Shown piece after piece: positions 1 through 8,188 of a DNA stretch of 10,378 nucleotides. The stretch covers positions 1 to 10,378 of the forward strand of contig JANNOS010000042.1 of assembly GCA_031399315.1 (NCBI GenBank), given 5' to 3'. Made by a program: the position numbers and the translations under genes. Origin of the DNA: Methylotenera_A sp031399315. Its GTDB lineage: Bacteria > Pseudomonadota > Gammaproteobacteria > Burkholderiales > Methylophilaceae. Within the stretch, counting starts at the first letter, position 1. Every line of letters begins with the position of its first letter. A model generated the notes under the pieces. The model was not told the DNA's origin. It was given only the letters and a program-made list of their open reading frames with translations, and made no database searches.

Positions 1-973
1 AAGCAATGTGCGCTGGCGCCCAAGTGGTGCCAGAAAGTGATTGCCCAATTACCAAACGCTTGTACGAGTTGACGCTGGGTGCATGAAACGCGGCAAGCGC
101 TGCACTATGTGCCAGCAAACCAGCAATGCAAGCGCGACCCATTTTTGATACGCCATGCGAATCTGCTTTGTCCGCCATCACCGCATTACCGTTAGCATCG
201 GTGAGTGATAAATGCAGGTGCAAGCCACTTCCAGGACGGTCTGCAAACGGTTTCGGCATTAGGCTAAACGTTAAACCTGCCTCTTCCGCAATGTGACTGG
301 CAGCCATTTTAAATAGCACAAAATTATCAGACGCTTTTAACGCATCGCTATAGTGATAATTTAACTCATATTGGCCACTGGCATCTTCATGATCAATTTG
401 AAACACATCCAAGCCGCAAGCCGTTAGGCCAGTTTCCATCTTACGCAGCACCTCCCGCACTCGTGCCAGCGCCTTTAAGTCATACGAAGGTTTATCTTGG
501 TCATCTTTTACACAGGCGATTGGACGACCATGTTCGTCTGTATTGACAAGAAAAAACTCGGGTTCTATCCCCACATTCAATGTTAATCCTAATTGAGTGA
601 GTCGCTCGATTTGCTTTAATAAAACGCGACGCGAGCAGCCAGCGAATGGTTTACCATCCACCAAGCCACTACACACAATACGCGCATAGCCTGGCAACCA
701 AGGTAATACCTGTAACGTTTTAATATCACCTTGACCATAAAACTCTGATCGCGCGCCATTACGTGGCAAACCAGTACCCCAAATCGAAGGCCCTGCAAAA
801 CCTGCGCCCGCTCCTAGGATATCTTCCAAATGCACTAACGGAATATATTTGCCTTTAGCTGCACCAAAAATATCGACAAATTGCGCAATAATGGTGTGCA
901 CACCAGCCGCTTGCATACGCGCTTTAGCTTGCTCCACAGTTTCGGTTTTTGCTTTTAAATTTGTATCGTCCAT
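1..973 (-). CDS. glnT: GlnT-like (type III) glutamine synthetase / gamma-glutamyl-amine ligase, partial
   Basis: The N-terminal 324 residues are visible, of about 440 usual for the family; the gene runs off the left edge. Members ligate glutamate to ammonia or an amine using ATP in the cytoplasm. Visible motifs: the metal-binding E137-P-E139 (GIEPEFF), H195-E196-D with G200-Q-Y-E203, the nucleotide-binding GSGLHLHLS (H252, H254), and N302-S-Y-K-R306. After NSYKR comes SGTTWAP (314-320), which resembles the GlnT/gamma-glutamylmethylamide synthetase branch. E. coli PuuA has NAYRR there, so I do not call this puuA. The ATG lies 2 bp after the gabT stop and has no clear Shine-Dalgarno sequence, suggesting re-initiation after gabT. 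Its place after the putrescine genes suggests glutamylation of an amine, or nitrogen assimilation from putrescine. The family is fairly sure; the substrate is unknown. Confidence 0.82.
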   Translation of the reverse strand, partial: MDDTNLKAKTETVEQAKARMQAAGVHTIIAQFVDIFGAAKGKYIPLVHLEDILGAGAGFAGPSIWGTGLPRNGARSEFYGQGDIKTLQVLPWLPGYARIVCSGLVDGKPFAGCSRRVLLKQIERLTQLGLTLNVGIEPEFFLVNTDEHGRPIACVKDDQDKPSYDLKALARVREVLRKMETGLTACGLDVFQIDHEDASGQYELNYHYSDALKASDNFVLFKMAASHIAEEAGLTFSLMPKPFADRPGSGLHLHLSLTDANGNAVMADKADSHGVSKMGRACIAGLLAHSAALAAFHAPSVNSYKRLVIGQSLSGTTWAPAHIA

Positions 974-975
974 AT

Positions 976-2268
976 TTATGCTTTTAATAGCGCTCTGTCT
1001 AAAATGTCCAGTGCTTCGTCGAATACATTATCTTGAATCGTCAGTGGATATAAAAAGCGTAGCGCATTCACATACACGCCACAGCTAAGTAAAATTAAGC
1101 CTTCTGCCAAAGCAGCCGCTTGTACGCGCTTCATGGCATCGGTAGAAGGCTCACCCGTTTTTGGGTCAAAAAATTCTACGGCAATCATCGAACCTAACCC
1201 GCGAATTTCTTTTAAACTCGGCACATTTTTTTGTGCGGCTTTTAAACGCTTAGTCAGTTTTTCACCCAATACATTAGCACGCGCAACTAACTGCTCTTCT
1301 TCCATCACATCCAATACTGCATGTGCAGCCGCTATAGCCAGCGGATTACCTGCATAGGTACCGCCTAAACCACCAGGTGCTGGCCCGTCCATGGTTTCTG
1401 CTTTACCACACACGGCAGATAACGTCATACCACCAGCTAAGCTTTTTGCCATCACCATCATGTCAGGAATCACATCATAGTGCTCGGTAGCAAACAATTT
1501 ACCAGTGCGACCGAAGCCCGTTTGCACTTCATCCATCACCAGTAAAATGCCATGTTCATCACATTCTTTACGCAAAGCTGTCATCAACTCTGGCGGCGCC
1601 ACATAAAAACCACCCTCGCCTTGTACTGGCTCTATCATAATCGCGGCAATGCGTTTAGGGTCTACATCCGCCTTGAATAAAGCGTGCAGCGCGTCTATCG
1701 AATCTTCTACTGTCACGCCATGTACAGCCATCGGGAATGGAATATGGTACACATCGGCAGGAAAAGGCCCAAAACCCACCTTGTATGGCACCACTTTCCC
1801 TGTCAGTGCACAAGCCATGAGCGTGCGGCCATGAAAGCCTCCAGAGAACGCAATAATGCCTGGGCGGCCAGTAGAAGCTCGCGCTATTTTGACTGCATTT
1901 TCTGCCGCTTCTGCGCCGCTGCTAAAAAAACAGGTTTTTTTAGCATGCTTGCCAGGCGTGAGCTTATTAATTCGTTCGGCCAACGTGACATAACTTTCAT
2001 AAGGCAGCACTTGATAGCAAGTGTGGGTAAAACGCTCCAGCTGCGCCTGAATGGCTGCCATGATTTTTGGGTGGCGATGGCCAGTATTGAGTACCGCAAT
2101 GCCACCGCCAAAATCGATATAACGATTACCTTCTACATCCCACACCTCAGAATTAAGTGCTTTATCAATGAAAAAATTTGCCATTACGCCTATGCCTCGC
2201 GGGGTGGCGGCAAGACGGCGATTATGCAAATTTTGATTATTAGCGATGGAGTCAGTCAGTTTGTTCAT
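976..2268 (-). CDS. gabT: 4-aminobutyrate--2-oxoglutarate aminotransferase
   Basis: A PLP-dependent class III aminotransferase of the cytoplasm that converts GABA plus 2-oxoglutarate to succinate semialdehyde plus glutamate. At 430 residues it is close to E. coli GabT (426) and similar along its whole length. Landmarks numbered from the ATG: VWDVEG-YIDF-GGIAVLNTGH near 43-65, the cofactor-binding SSGAEA loop near 116-121, GFHGRT near 144-149, the DEVQTGFGRT segment with D246, and the Schiff-base lysine K275 in AKSLAGG. GGLGGTYAGNP and LILLSCG, typical of GabT, follow. A longer form from a TTG at 2283 is possible, but its extra codons (GAG GAT) coincide with the Shine-Dalgarno sequence of the ATG at 2268, so I chose the ATG. 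It lies 7 bp after puuC and 2 bp before the GlnT-like gene. It performs step three of the putrescine pathway. Confidence 0.95.
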   Translation of the reverse strand: MNKLTDSIANNQNLHNRRLAATPRGIGVMANFFIDKALNSEVWDVEGNRYIDFGGGIAVLNTGHRHPKIMAAIQAQLERFTHTCYQVLPYESYVTLAERINKLTPGKHAKKTCFFSSGAEAAENAVKIARASTGRPGIIAFSGGFHGRTLMACALTGKVVPYKVGFGPFPADVYHIPFPMAVHGVTVEDSIDALHALFKADVDPKRIAAIMIEPVQGEGGFYVAPPELMTALRKECDEHGILLVMDEVQTGFGRTGKLFATEHYDVIPDMMVMAKSLAGGMTLSAVCGKAETMDGPAPGGLGGTYAGNPLAIAAAHAVLDVMEEEQLVARANVLGEKLTKRLKAAQKNVPSLKEIRGLGSMIAVEFFDPKTGEPSTDAMKRVQAAALAEGLILLSCGVYVNALRFLYPLTIQDNVFDEALDILDRALLKA

Positions 2269-2272
2269 AATA

Positions 2273-2277
2273 TCCTC
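2273..2277 (-). promoter_or_regulatory. Ribosome binding site of gabT (decides the start codon)
   Basis: The minus strand reads GAGGA, overlapping the puuC stop codon (TGA, 2278-2276) and ending 4 nt before the ATG at 2268. It favours the ATG over the in-frame TTG at 2283, which lies upstream of this site. The overlap with the puuC stop suggests that ribosomes ending puuC start gabT directly. Confidence 0.7.
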
Positions 2278-3787
2278 AATCAAGACGAATCCACGTCGTC
2301 TTTAATTCTGTATATTTCTCAAGCGCGTGCAGCGATTTATCACGCCCGTTACCACTTTGTTTATAGCCGCCAAACGGCACCGTAATGTCGTCTTCATCAT
2401 AACTATTAACGTGCACCGTGCCTGCACGCAAGCGTTTGGCCACCATATGCGCCTTTGAGATATCTTGCGTCCATACTGCCGCCGCCAGACCATATTCTGT
2501 GTCATTGGCTATTGTTATGGCTTCATCCACTGTATCGAAAGTGATGATTGAAAGTACTGGCCCGAAAATCTCTTCAACCGCAATCTTCATGCTATTGGTC
2601 ACGTTATCGAATACGGTTGGGCTAATATAAAAGCCGCCAGATTCAGCTTTTACCTGTGCTCCACCAGCCAATAGAGATGCGCCATCCAGCTTGCCTGATT
2701 CGATGTATTTGAGTACGTTTTCCATCTGTCCACAATCCACCATCGCGCCCATCTTAGTGTTAGCGTCTAGCGGGTCACCTGGCTGATAGTTGTTAAGCTC
2801 GGCCAGTATTTTTTTTACCAGCTTGTCTTTAATGGAACGCTCCACCAATAACCTAGATGGCGCATTACAACTTTCACCCTGATTATAAAAAATTGAACCC
2901 GCGGAAGATTGCGCAGCGCGGCCTACATCCTTGCAATCGGCAAATACAATATTGGGTGATTTGCCGCCCAGCTCACACCACGCACGTTTTAAGTTGCTTT
3001 GCCCTGCCATAATTTGTATTTTTTTACCCACTGCGGTTGAACCAGTAAACGCAATGCAGTCGACATCCATATGTAGCGCTAATGGTGAACCTGTCTCTTG
3101 TCCGAAACCTGGCAATACATTTAACACGCCTGGCGGAATGCCAGCTTGTAATGCTAAATCGCCTAGTCTTAGCGCCGTCAAAGGTGATTTTTCAGAAGGT
3201 TTTAGTACAACACTGTTGCCCGAAGCTAAAGCTGGCGCTATTTTCCAAGCAGCCATGGCAATGGGATAATTCCACGGCACAATCGCACCCACTACACCAA
3301 TGGGCTCACGCGTAATCATCGCCAACGTGTGGTCAGCTGTAGGCGCAATTTCGTCATATACTTTATCAATGGCCTCACCAAACCAGCGGATGGTATTGGC
3401 GGCAGAGGCCACGTCCACGCTCAGGCTGGCGGTAATGGGTTTACCCATATCTAGGGTTTCTAAAAGCGCCAGCTCTTCACGATTTACAATAATTAAATCG
3501 GCAAACTTAATCATGGTTTGCTTACGTTCTTTTGGCGGCAGGCCTGCCCAGCGCCTATCGTTAAATGCGGTGCGGGCTGCAACAACGGCCAAGTCCACAT
3601 CAGCAGATTTGCAACTGGCCACATCCGCCAACTTGCGGCTATCGATCGGTGAAAAGCATTCAAAAGTTGCACCATTGACCGCATTGACACGTTTACCGTT
3701 AATCAACGCACGGCCGTCAATTTTTAAGGTTTTAGCGCGCTGATGCCAATTTAAATCGTCCCAATCAATTTTTACTTTAGCGTCCAT
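2276..3787 (-). CDS. puuC: 4-aminobutanal (gamma-aminobutyraldehyde) dehydrogenase, PuuC-like
   Basis: An NAD(P)-dependent aldehyde dehydrogenase of 503 residues (E. coli PuuC has 495), cytoplasmic. It is expected to oxidise 4-aminobutanal from SpuC to GABA. Catalytic residues: N173 in PWNYP, E272 in CELGGKS and the nucleophile C307 in YNQGESC. FTGS (247-250) and EIFGP (406-410) are the usual cofactor and structural motifs. The C-terminal segment VPFGGYKQSGNGRDKS (470-485), followed by LHALEKYTELKT, is almost the same as in E. coli PuuC and is the best reason for this name. The residues after the cysteine are N-A-P-S-R rather than the A-G-(S/T)-R common in PuuC. The start has an AGGA 8 nt upstream, inside the last codons of gabD, and lies 2 bp after the gabD stop. 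Pseudomonas KauB-type enzymes are close, so related amino- or guanidino-aldehydes may also be substrates. Confidence 0.92.
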   Translation of the reverse strand: MDAKVKIDWDDLNWHQRAKTLKIDGRALINGKRVNAVNGATFECFSPIDSRKLADVASCKSADVDLAVVAARTAFNDRRWAGLPPKERKQTMIKFADLIIVNREELALLETLDMGKPITASLSVDVASAANTIRWFGEAIDKVYDEIAPTADHTLAMITREPIGVVGAIVPWNYPIAMAAWKIAPALASGNSVVLKPSEKSPLTALRLGDLALQAGIPPGVLNVLPGFGQETGSPLALHMDVDCIAFTGSTAVGKKIQIMAGQSNLKRAWCELGGKSPNIVFADCKDVGRAAQSSAGSIFYNQGESCNAPSRLLVERSIKDKLVKKILAELNNYQPGDPLDANTKMGAMVDCGQMENVLKYIESGKLDGASLLAGGAQVKAESGGFYISPTVFDNVTNSMKIAVEEIFGPVLSIITFDTVDEAITIANDTEYGLAAAVWTQDISKAHMVAKRLRAGTVHVNSYDEDDITVPFGGYKQSGNGRDKSLHALEKYTELKTTWIRLD

Positions 3788-3789
3788 AC

Positions 3790-5277
3790 TTAAAGTCCTG
3801 CCATGGCGATATATTTGATTTCGAGATATTCATCGATGCCATGATGCGAGCCCTCGCGACCCAAGCCAGATTGTTTCACACCACCAAATGGCGCTACTTC
3901 GTTAGATATCATACCGGTATTTACCCCCACCATGCCGTACTCCAATGCTTCAGCTACTTTCCAAATACGGCCAATATCGCGACTGTAAAAATAAGAGGCC
4001 AAGCCAAACTCAGTGCGGTTTGCCAGCTCAATCACTTCATCATCAGTTTTAAAACGGAATAGCGGCGCCACTGGGCCAAATGTTTCTTCTCTAAAAATAA
4101 GTGCATCAGTAGTCACCCCTGCCAATACGGTTGGTTCAAAAAATGTGCTCCCGCCTGTCTGATTCAAAATCATATGACGTTTACCGCCTTGGATAAGTTT
4201 TGCACCTTTTGAAACGGCGTCTTGAATGTGGCTTTCTACTTTTTCTATGGCAGCGGCATCAATTAACGGCCCTTGGGTCACCCCATCTGCAGTGCCATCG
4301 CCAATTTTAAGCGCACTTACTTTTTCAGCAAGTTTTGCAGAAAATGCATCAAACACACCATCTTGCACAAATAGCCTGTTAGCACACACGCAGGTTTGAC
4401 CCGCATTACGGAACTTGCTAATCATGGCGCCTTCTACTGCTGCGTCTAAATCCGCATCATCGAACACAATAAATGGCGCGTTGCCGCCAAGCTCTAAGGA
4501 TAATTTTTTTATGGTATCAGCGCATTGGCGCATCAAAATGCGGCCTACCTCGGTAGAGCCTGTAAATGACAACTTGGTGACTACATCGCTTTCACACAAT
4601 ACAGCGCCTATCTCGCGCGCCTTGCCCGTAATCACTTGCAGCACGCCGGCAGGTACACCTGCTTCTTCTGCCAGCACAGCCAATGCAATAGCCGACAATG
4701 GTGTTTGCTCGGCTGGCTTAATAATCATGCTACAACCTGCAGCCAATGCTGGCGCCGCTTTGCGCGTAATCATGGCAATGGGGAAATTCCATGGCGTAAT
4801 AGCGGCTGTGACACCAATAGGCTGTTTAATGACCAATAAACGCCGGTCATTGGTGGGGCTAGGAATGGTTTCGCCATATACACGCTTAGCTTCTTCGGCA
4901 AACCACTCTATAAAACTGGCACCGTAATTCACTTCGCCACGTGCTTCGGCCAACGGTTTACCTTGCTCGGCAGTTAAAATTTGTGCTAAATCTTCAGCAT
5001 GCAATTTAATTAAATCAAACCAACGCTTGAGAATGGCTGCGCGCGCTTGCGCTGTAAGCACTTTCCATTGTTTTTGCGCAACTTGTGCTGCAATAATCGC
5101 ACGCTCAGTTTCGGCTTTACCCATACGTGGAACTTGTGCAATGACGTTACCATTAGCAGGATTAGTGACTGCTATAGTCTCGCCGCTGTCAGCGCCTATC
5201 CATGCGCCTTCCAGCAAGGTACTATTTTGTTTGAGTAACGCAGGGTACTTTAATTCCAACACAACTGTTTGAGACAT
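3790..5277 (-). CDS. gabD: Succinate-semialdehyde dehydrogenase
   Basis: A 495-residue cytoplasmic aldehyde dehydrogenase (E. coli GabD has 482) that oxidises succinate semialdehyde to succinate with NAD(P)+, the last step before the TCA cycle. Catalytic residues: N164 in TPWNFP, E262 in LELGGNAPF and C296 in FRNAGQTCVCANR. C298, two residues on, makes the C-x-C pair typical of this subfamily. FTGST (238-242), ETFGP near 400, and the C-terminal APFGGVKQSGLGREGS followed by HHGIDEYLEIKY also fit GabD. The N-terminus is about a dozen residues longer than in E. coli. The ATG has an AGGA 9 nt upstream and lies 14 bp after potI. It precedes puuC, so the genes are not in reaction order. Glutarate semialdehyde is a possible alternative substrate, but gabT next door favours succinate semialdehyde. 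Confidence 0.94.
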   Translation of the reverse strand: MSQTVVLELKYPALLKQNSTLLEGAWIGADSGETIAVTNPANGNVIAQVPRMGKAETERAIIAAQVAQKQWKVLTAQARAAILKRWFDLIKLHAEDLAQILTAEQGKPLAEARGEVNYGASFIEWFAEEAKRVYGETIPSPTNDRRLLVIKQPIGVTAAITPWNFPIAMITRKAAPALAAGCSMIIKPAEQTPLSAIALAVLAEEAGVPAGVLQVITGKAREIGAVLCESDVVTKLSFTGSTEVGRILMRQCADTIKKLSLELGGNAPFIVFDDADLDAAVEGAMISKFRNAGQTCVCANRLFVQDGVFDAFSAKLAEKVSALKIGDGTADGVTQGPLIDAAAIEKVESHIQDAVSKGAKLIQGGKRHMILNQTGGSTFFEPTVLAGVTTDALIFREETFGPVAPLFRFKTDDEVIELANRTEFGLASYFYSRDIGRIWKVAEALEYGMVGVNTGMISNEVAPFGGVKQSGLGREGSHHGIDEYLEIKYIAMAGL

Positions 5278-5291
5278 TATTCAAATTCCTG

Positions 5292-6140
5292 TTACTTGTT
5301 CGCATCGCTATAAGCCAACGCCATATCACGTTTGCGTTTGCGCTCTTGACGAGAGGTGTAAAGACTAGAAGCGATGACTGCAACTGTAACAACCACTATA
5401 GTGACAGTTGCAACGGCATTAATGGTTGGGTTTAAGCCCAAGCGCGCGCGCGAGAATATGACCATTGGCATCGTAGAATAGCCTGGGCCTGACAAGAAAG
5501 ATGACAGTACAACGTCGTCAAAAGAAAGGGTGAATGTGAGTAAAAATGCTGAGACTAAACCCGGAATCAATAATGGCAATGTCACTAACCAAAACACCTG
5601 AAAAGGCTTGCAGCCTAAATCCATGGCAGCTTCATCTAACTTGCTGTCCATTTCACGTAAACGAGATGTCACTACTACCGTTGCATACGCAGTGCCAAGC
5701 AAAGCATGACCAAGCAAAATGGTAAATAAGCCTTTTTGAGGAAAGCCTAACCAATGTTGCACCGAAACAATCATCAACAACAGTGACAAACCAACAATCA
5801 CATCAGGCATCACCAAGGGCATACTCGCCATTGATGACAATAATGTGCGGCCTTTAAAACGCTTGTAGCGGTTGAGTGCAAATGCGGTAAATGCACCGAA
5901 AAACACCGAGATGAGTGCAGATAAACCTGCGATTTCGAGTGAAAGTAAAACGGCTGAAATTAAATCGCGGTCTTTCACTAACGCCTCATACCAGCGAAAA
6001 CTCGCATGCGACCAAACCGTAACAAGTTTTGAATCATTAAACGAAAACACCACCAATGTAATAATCGGCAAATATAAAAACACGTAAACGGCGATCATCC
6101 AACCTCTAGCAAACAGCTGATTATTGCTGGCTTGGCTCAT
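5292..6140 (-). CDS. potI: Putrescine ABC transporter, inner-membrane permease PotI
   Basis: This is the second of two membrane-spanning subunits of the polyamine importer; its 282 residues match the 281 of E. coli PotI. By eye there are six hydrophobic helices, roughly 12-34, 67-90, 103-125, 138-157, 183-205 and 240-262. The cytoplasmic EAA loop that docks on the ATPase is visible at 170-189 (EAAMDLG, then the conserved PLLIPG). The C-terminus is highly basic (RQERKRKRD), as expected for an inside tail. The start codon overlaps the potH stop by one base (TAATG), and a strong GGAGG lies 7 nt upstream inside potH, so the two permeases are probably translated in step. The order potF-G-H-I is the same as in E. 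coli. Confidence 0.95.
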   Translation of the reverse strand: MSQASNNQLFARGWMIAVYVFLYLPIITLVVFSFNDSKLVTVWSHASFRWYEALVKDRDLISAVLLSLEIAGLSALISVFFGAFTAFALNRYKRFKGRTLLSSMASMPLVMPDVIVGLSLLLMIVSVQHWLGFPQKGLFTILLGHALLGTAYATVVVTSRLREMDSKLDEAAMDLGCKPFQVFWLVTLPLLIPGLVSAFLLTFTLSFDDVVLSSFLSGPGYSTMPMVIFSRARLGLNPTINAVATVTIVVVTVAVIASSLYTSRQERKRKRDMALAYSDANK

Positions 6141-7054
6141 TATTTAACCTCCGCTAGTTCTGCTTGTGATTTATTGTAAATGGCCATCGGTAACAGAATG
6201 ATGAGTATCATCACCACCGCCACTGCAGAAGCCATAGGCCAGTCCAGATTATTAAAGAACTCATCCCACAACACGCGGCCTATCATCAAAGTACTTGATC
6301 CGCCTAATAATTCTGGGATGACGTATTCACCTATTGAAGGAATGAATACCAGCATAGATCCCGCAATAATACCCGCCTTAGATAGCGGTACAGTAATAAG
6401 CCAAAATGCTTTAAATGGGCTGGTACCAAGGTCTGCTGCCGCTTCTAAATAACGTAAATCCAGCTTAGCTAAATTCGCATATAAAGGCAGAATCATAAAT
6501 GGCAGGTAGGAATACACCATGCCTAATAATAATGAGAATGAGTTATTCATCATCTCTAATGGCGCATCTATGATATGCAAACTCATCAACACGTTATTAA
6601 TTACACCATTGCTGACCAACAGGGTTTTCCAGGCATAAATGCGTAGTAAAAATGATGTCCAAAACGGCAACATAATGAGCATGAGCAAAGTGGGCTGCAG
6701 GTGCTTAGGCGAACGCGCCATAAAATAGGCAAATGGATAACCAATTGCTAAGCACAACAAGGTAGTAATGAGTGCGTACTTAATGGAAGATAAATAGGTT
6801 TTAAAGTATAAAGAATCGCTAGCAATAAACTGGTAGCTAGAAAAATTGAGCGTAAGCTTAGGCCAGCCATTGCTCCAATCAATCATATTTGAAACTTCCG
6901 TACCATTCATTTCAGACAGGCTAATTTTTAGCACAATCAGTAGCGGGATGGCGGCTAATAACAAAAACCAAAAGTACGGTATTCCGATGACTGCATTACG
7001 CCCATCTAAAAGGCTGCTCTTGATACTTGCAAACAAATTTTGTTTTTTAGCCAT
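6140..7054 (-). CDS. potH: Putrescine ABC transporter, inner-membrane permease PotH
   Basis: This is the first membrane-spanning subunit of the importer, 304 residues against 317 in E. coli PotH. After a short cytoplasmic N-terminus there are hydrophobic helices at about 22-45, 92-114, 121-143, 174-194, 226-244 and 273-293. A large periplasmic loop lies between the first two, as in PotH/PotB permeases. The EAA loop lies at 204-224 (EAAADLG, then the KAFWLITVPLS segment), and the downstream SIGEYVIPELLGG block is characteristic of polyamine permeases. It should form the translocation path with PotI and contact PotG through the EAA loop. AAGGA lies 7 nt before the ATG. It is 12 bp from potG and overlaps potI by one base. 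Confidence 0.95.
   Translation of the reverse strand: MAKKQNLFASIKSSLLDGRNAVIGIPYFWFLLLAAIPLLIVLKISLSEMNGTEVSNMIDWSNGWPKLTLNFSSYQFIASDSLYFKTYLSSIKYALITTLLCLAIGYPFAYFMARSPKHLQPTLLMLIMLPFWTSFLLRIYAWKTLLVSNGVINNVLMSLHIIDAPLEMMNNSFSLLLGMVYSYLPFMILPLYANLAKLDLRYLEAAADLGTSPFKAFWLITVPLSKAGIIAGSMLVFIPSIGEYVIPELLGGSSTLMIGRVLWDEFFNNLDWPMASAVAVVMILIILLPMAIYNKSQAELAEVK
6148..6152 (-). promoter_or_regulatory. Strong ribosome binding site of potI inside potH
   Basis: The minus strand reads GGAGG, 7 nt before the potI ATG and entirely within the last codons of potH. It is the best match to the anti-Shine-Dalgarno sequence among the starts in this window. With the 1-nt stop/start overlap it suggests matched production of the two permease subunits. 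Confidence 0.7.
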
Positions 7055-7066
7055 GATGCATTCCTT

Positions 7067-8188
7067 TTAATGAGTCAATACAACCATCGCTAAATCATTC
7101 CAATGTGCATAAGCCCTATCGCCCCAAGTAAGGCCGCAACTTAAATCACGCGTATTATTCAATTCTTGCGCTTTAATGACTTTGCCGCTATCCAGTTTAA
7201 GGTGATAAGTCGTGTGCGCGCCAAAGTAAACAATCTCAATCACCTCGCCTGCGCACCAGTTATTAGTCCCCTCGGGCTTTTCTTTTGATAGTAAGATTTT
7301 TTCTGGTCGTAATGCCACGCCAACACTCATGCCTTTATTGCCGCTAATGCCGTGACCAACATAATGCACACATTCTGGACAGCGAATCGTCACATGATCC
7401 GCTTCATCCTCTTCTACTACGCCTTCAAACATATTCACATTACCAATAAAGTCAGCCACTTGACGGCTATTTGGCATTTCATAGACGGTATCTGGCTCGC
7501 CCACTTGCAAGAAATAACCTTCGGCCATCACCGCAATACGACTGGCCATAGTCATCGCCTCTTCTTGATCGTGCGTTACTAGTACACAGGTCACGCCAAC
7601 TTCTTCAATAATATTCACCAGCTCTAATTGCGTGGTTTCGCGTAATTTTTTATCTAGTGCACCTAATGGCTCATCTAACAATAGCAACTGCGGGCGTTTA
7701 GCCAAGCTACGCACTAACGCCACACGCTGCTGTTGCCCGCCTGAGAGTTGATGCGGCTTGCGCTGTGCATATTTATTGAGTTGTGCCAAACTTAACATCT
7801 TTTCAACACGATCCGCAATTTGGTCTTTCGGCATACCATCGCGCTTTAAACCAAAAGCGACATTTTCCCAAACACTTAGATGCGGAAATAAAGCATAAGA
7901 TTGAAACATCATATTGATTGGGCGTTGATAAGCGGGGATATTAGTAATATCTTGCCCAGCAAGATAAATTTTGCCTTTGGTCGGCGTCTCAAACCCTGCC
8001 ATCATGCGCAATAATGTGGATTTCCCGCAACCTGAACCCCCGAGTAGCGCAAAAATTTCACCTTTCATCACTGTAAGTGATACGTCATCAACCGCTTTTA
8101 CCGTGCCATCGTAAATTTTGGTGACATTCTCAACGCGCAACAGCACCTCTTGCGCTGGCTTATTGATTTCTTTAGGTGCGGTTGCCAT
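7067..8188 (-). CDS. potG: Putrescine ABC transporter, ATP-binding protein PotG
   Basis: This is the ATPase of the importer, 373 residues (E. coli PotG 377), working as a dimer on the inner face of the membrane. All nucleotide-binding motifs are intact: Walker A GGSGCGKST (50-58), Q-loop Q96 in MMFQSYALFPH, signature LSGGQQQR (148-155), Walker B LLLLDEP (168-174), D-loop GALD, and the switch histidine H206 in VTHDQEEAMTM. A C-terminal regulatory/TOBE domain follows from about residue 240, with VALRPEK near 290, which is typical of PotA/PotG. The ATG has AAGGGG only 4 nt upstream. It is separated from potF by 84 bp with a stem-loop, and from potH by 12 bp. It energises import of the amine bound by PotF. 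Confidence 0.96.
   Translation of the reverse strand: MATAPKEINKPAQEVLLRVENVTKIYDGTVKAVDDVSLTVMKGEIFALLGGSGCGKSTLLRMMAGFETPTKGKIYLAGQDITNIPAYQRPINMMFQSYALFPHLSVWENVAFGLKRDGMPKDQIADRVEKMLSLAQLNKYAQRKPHQLSGGQQQRVALVRSLAKRPQLLLLDEPLGALDKKLRETTQLELVNIIEEVGVTCVLVTHDQEEAMTMASRIAVMAEGYFLQVGEPDTVYEMPNSRQVADFIGNVNMFEGVVEEDEADHVTIRCPECVHYVGHGISGNKGMSVGVALRPEKILLSKEKPEGTNNWCAGEVIEIVYFGAHTTYHLKLDSGKVIKAQELNNTRDLSCGLTWGDRAYAHWNDLAMVVLTH

Noticed and set aside
1..973. Naming the left-edge gene puuA from its context
   Set aside because: NSYKR and SGTTWAP match GlnT-type ligases, whereas PuuA has NAYRR; context alone is not enough.
2269..2283. TTG start for gabT five codons upstream of the ATG
   Set aside because: The extra codons form the Shine-Dalgarno sequence of the ATG at 2268, and TTG is a rare start with no site of its own.
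1684..2385. A 233-codon plus-strand open frame opposite gabT and the end of puuC
   Set aside because: It is antisense to two well-conserved enzymes, crosses their junction, has no recognisable domain, and its composition is that expected of a mirrored coding region.
3300..3743. Plus-strand open frame of 147 codons opposite puuC, and similar ones at 4415-4927 and 9591-9935
   Set aside because: All lie opposite clear enzymes, show no domain or convincing ribosome binding site, and look like antisense shadows of conserved codons.
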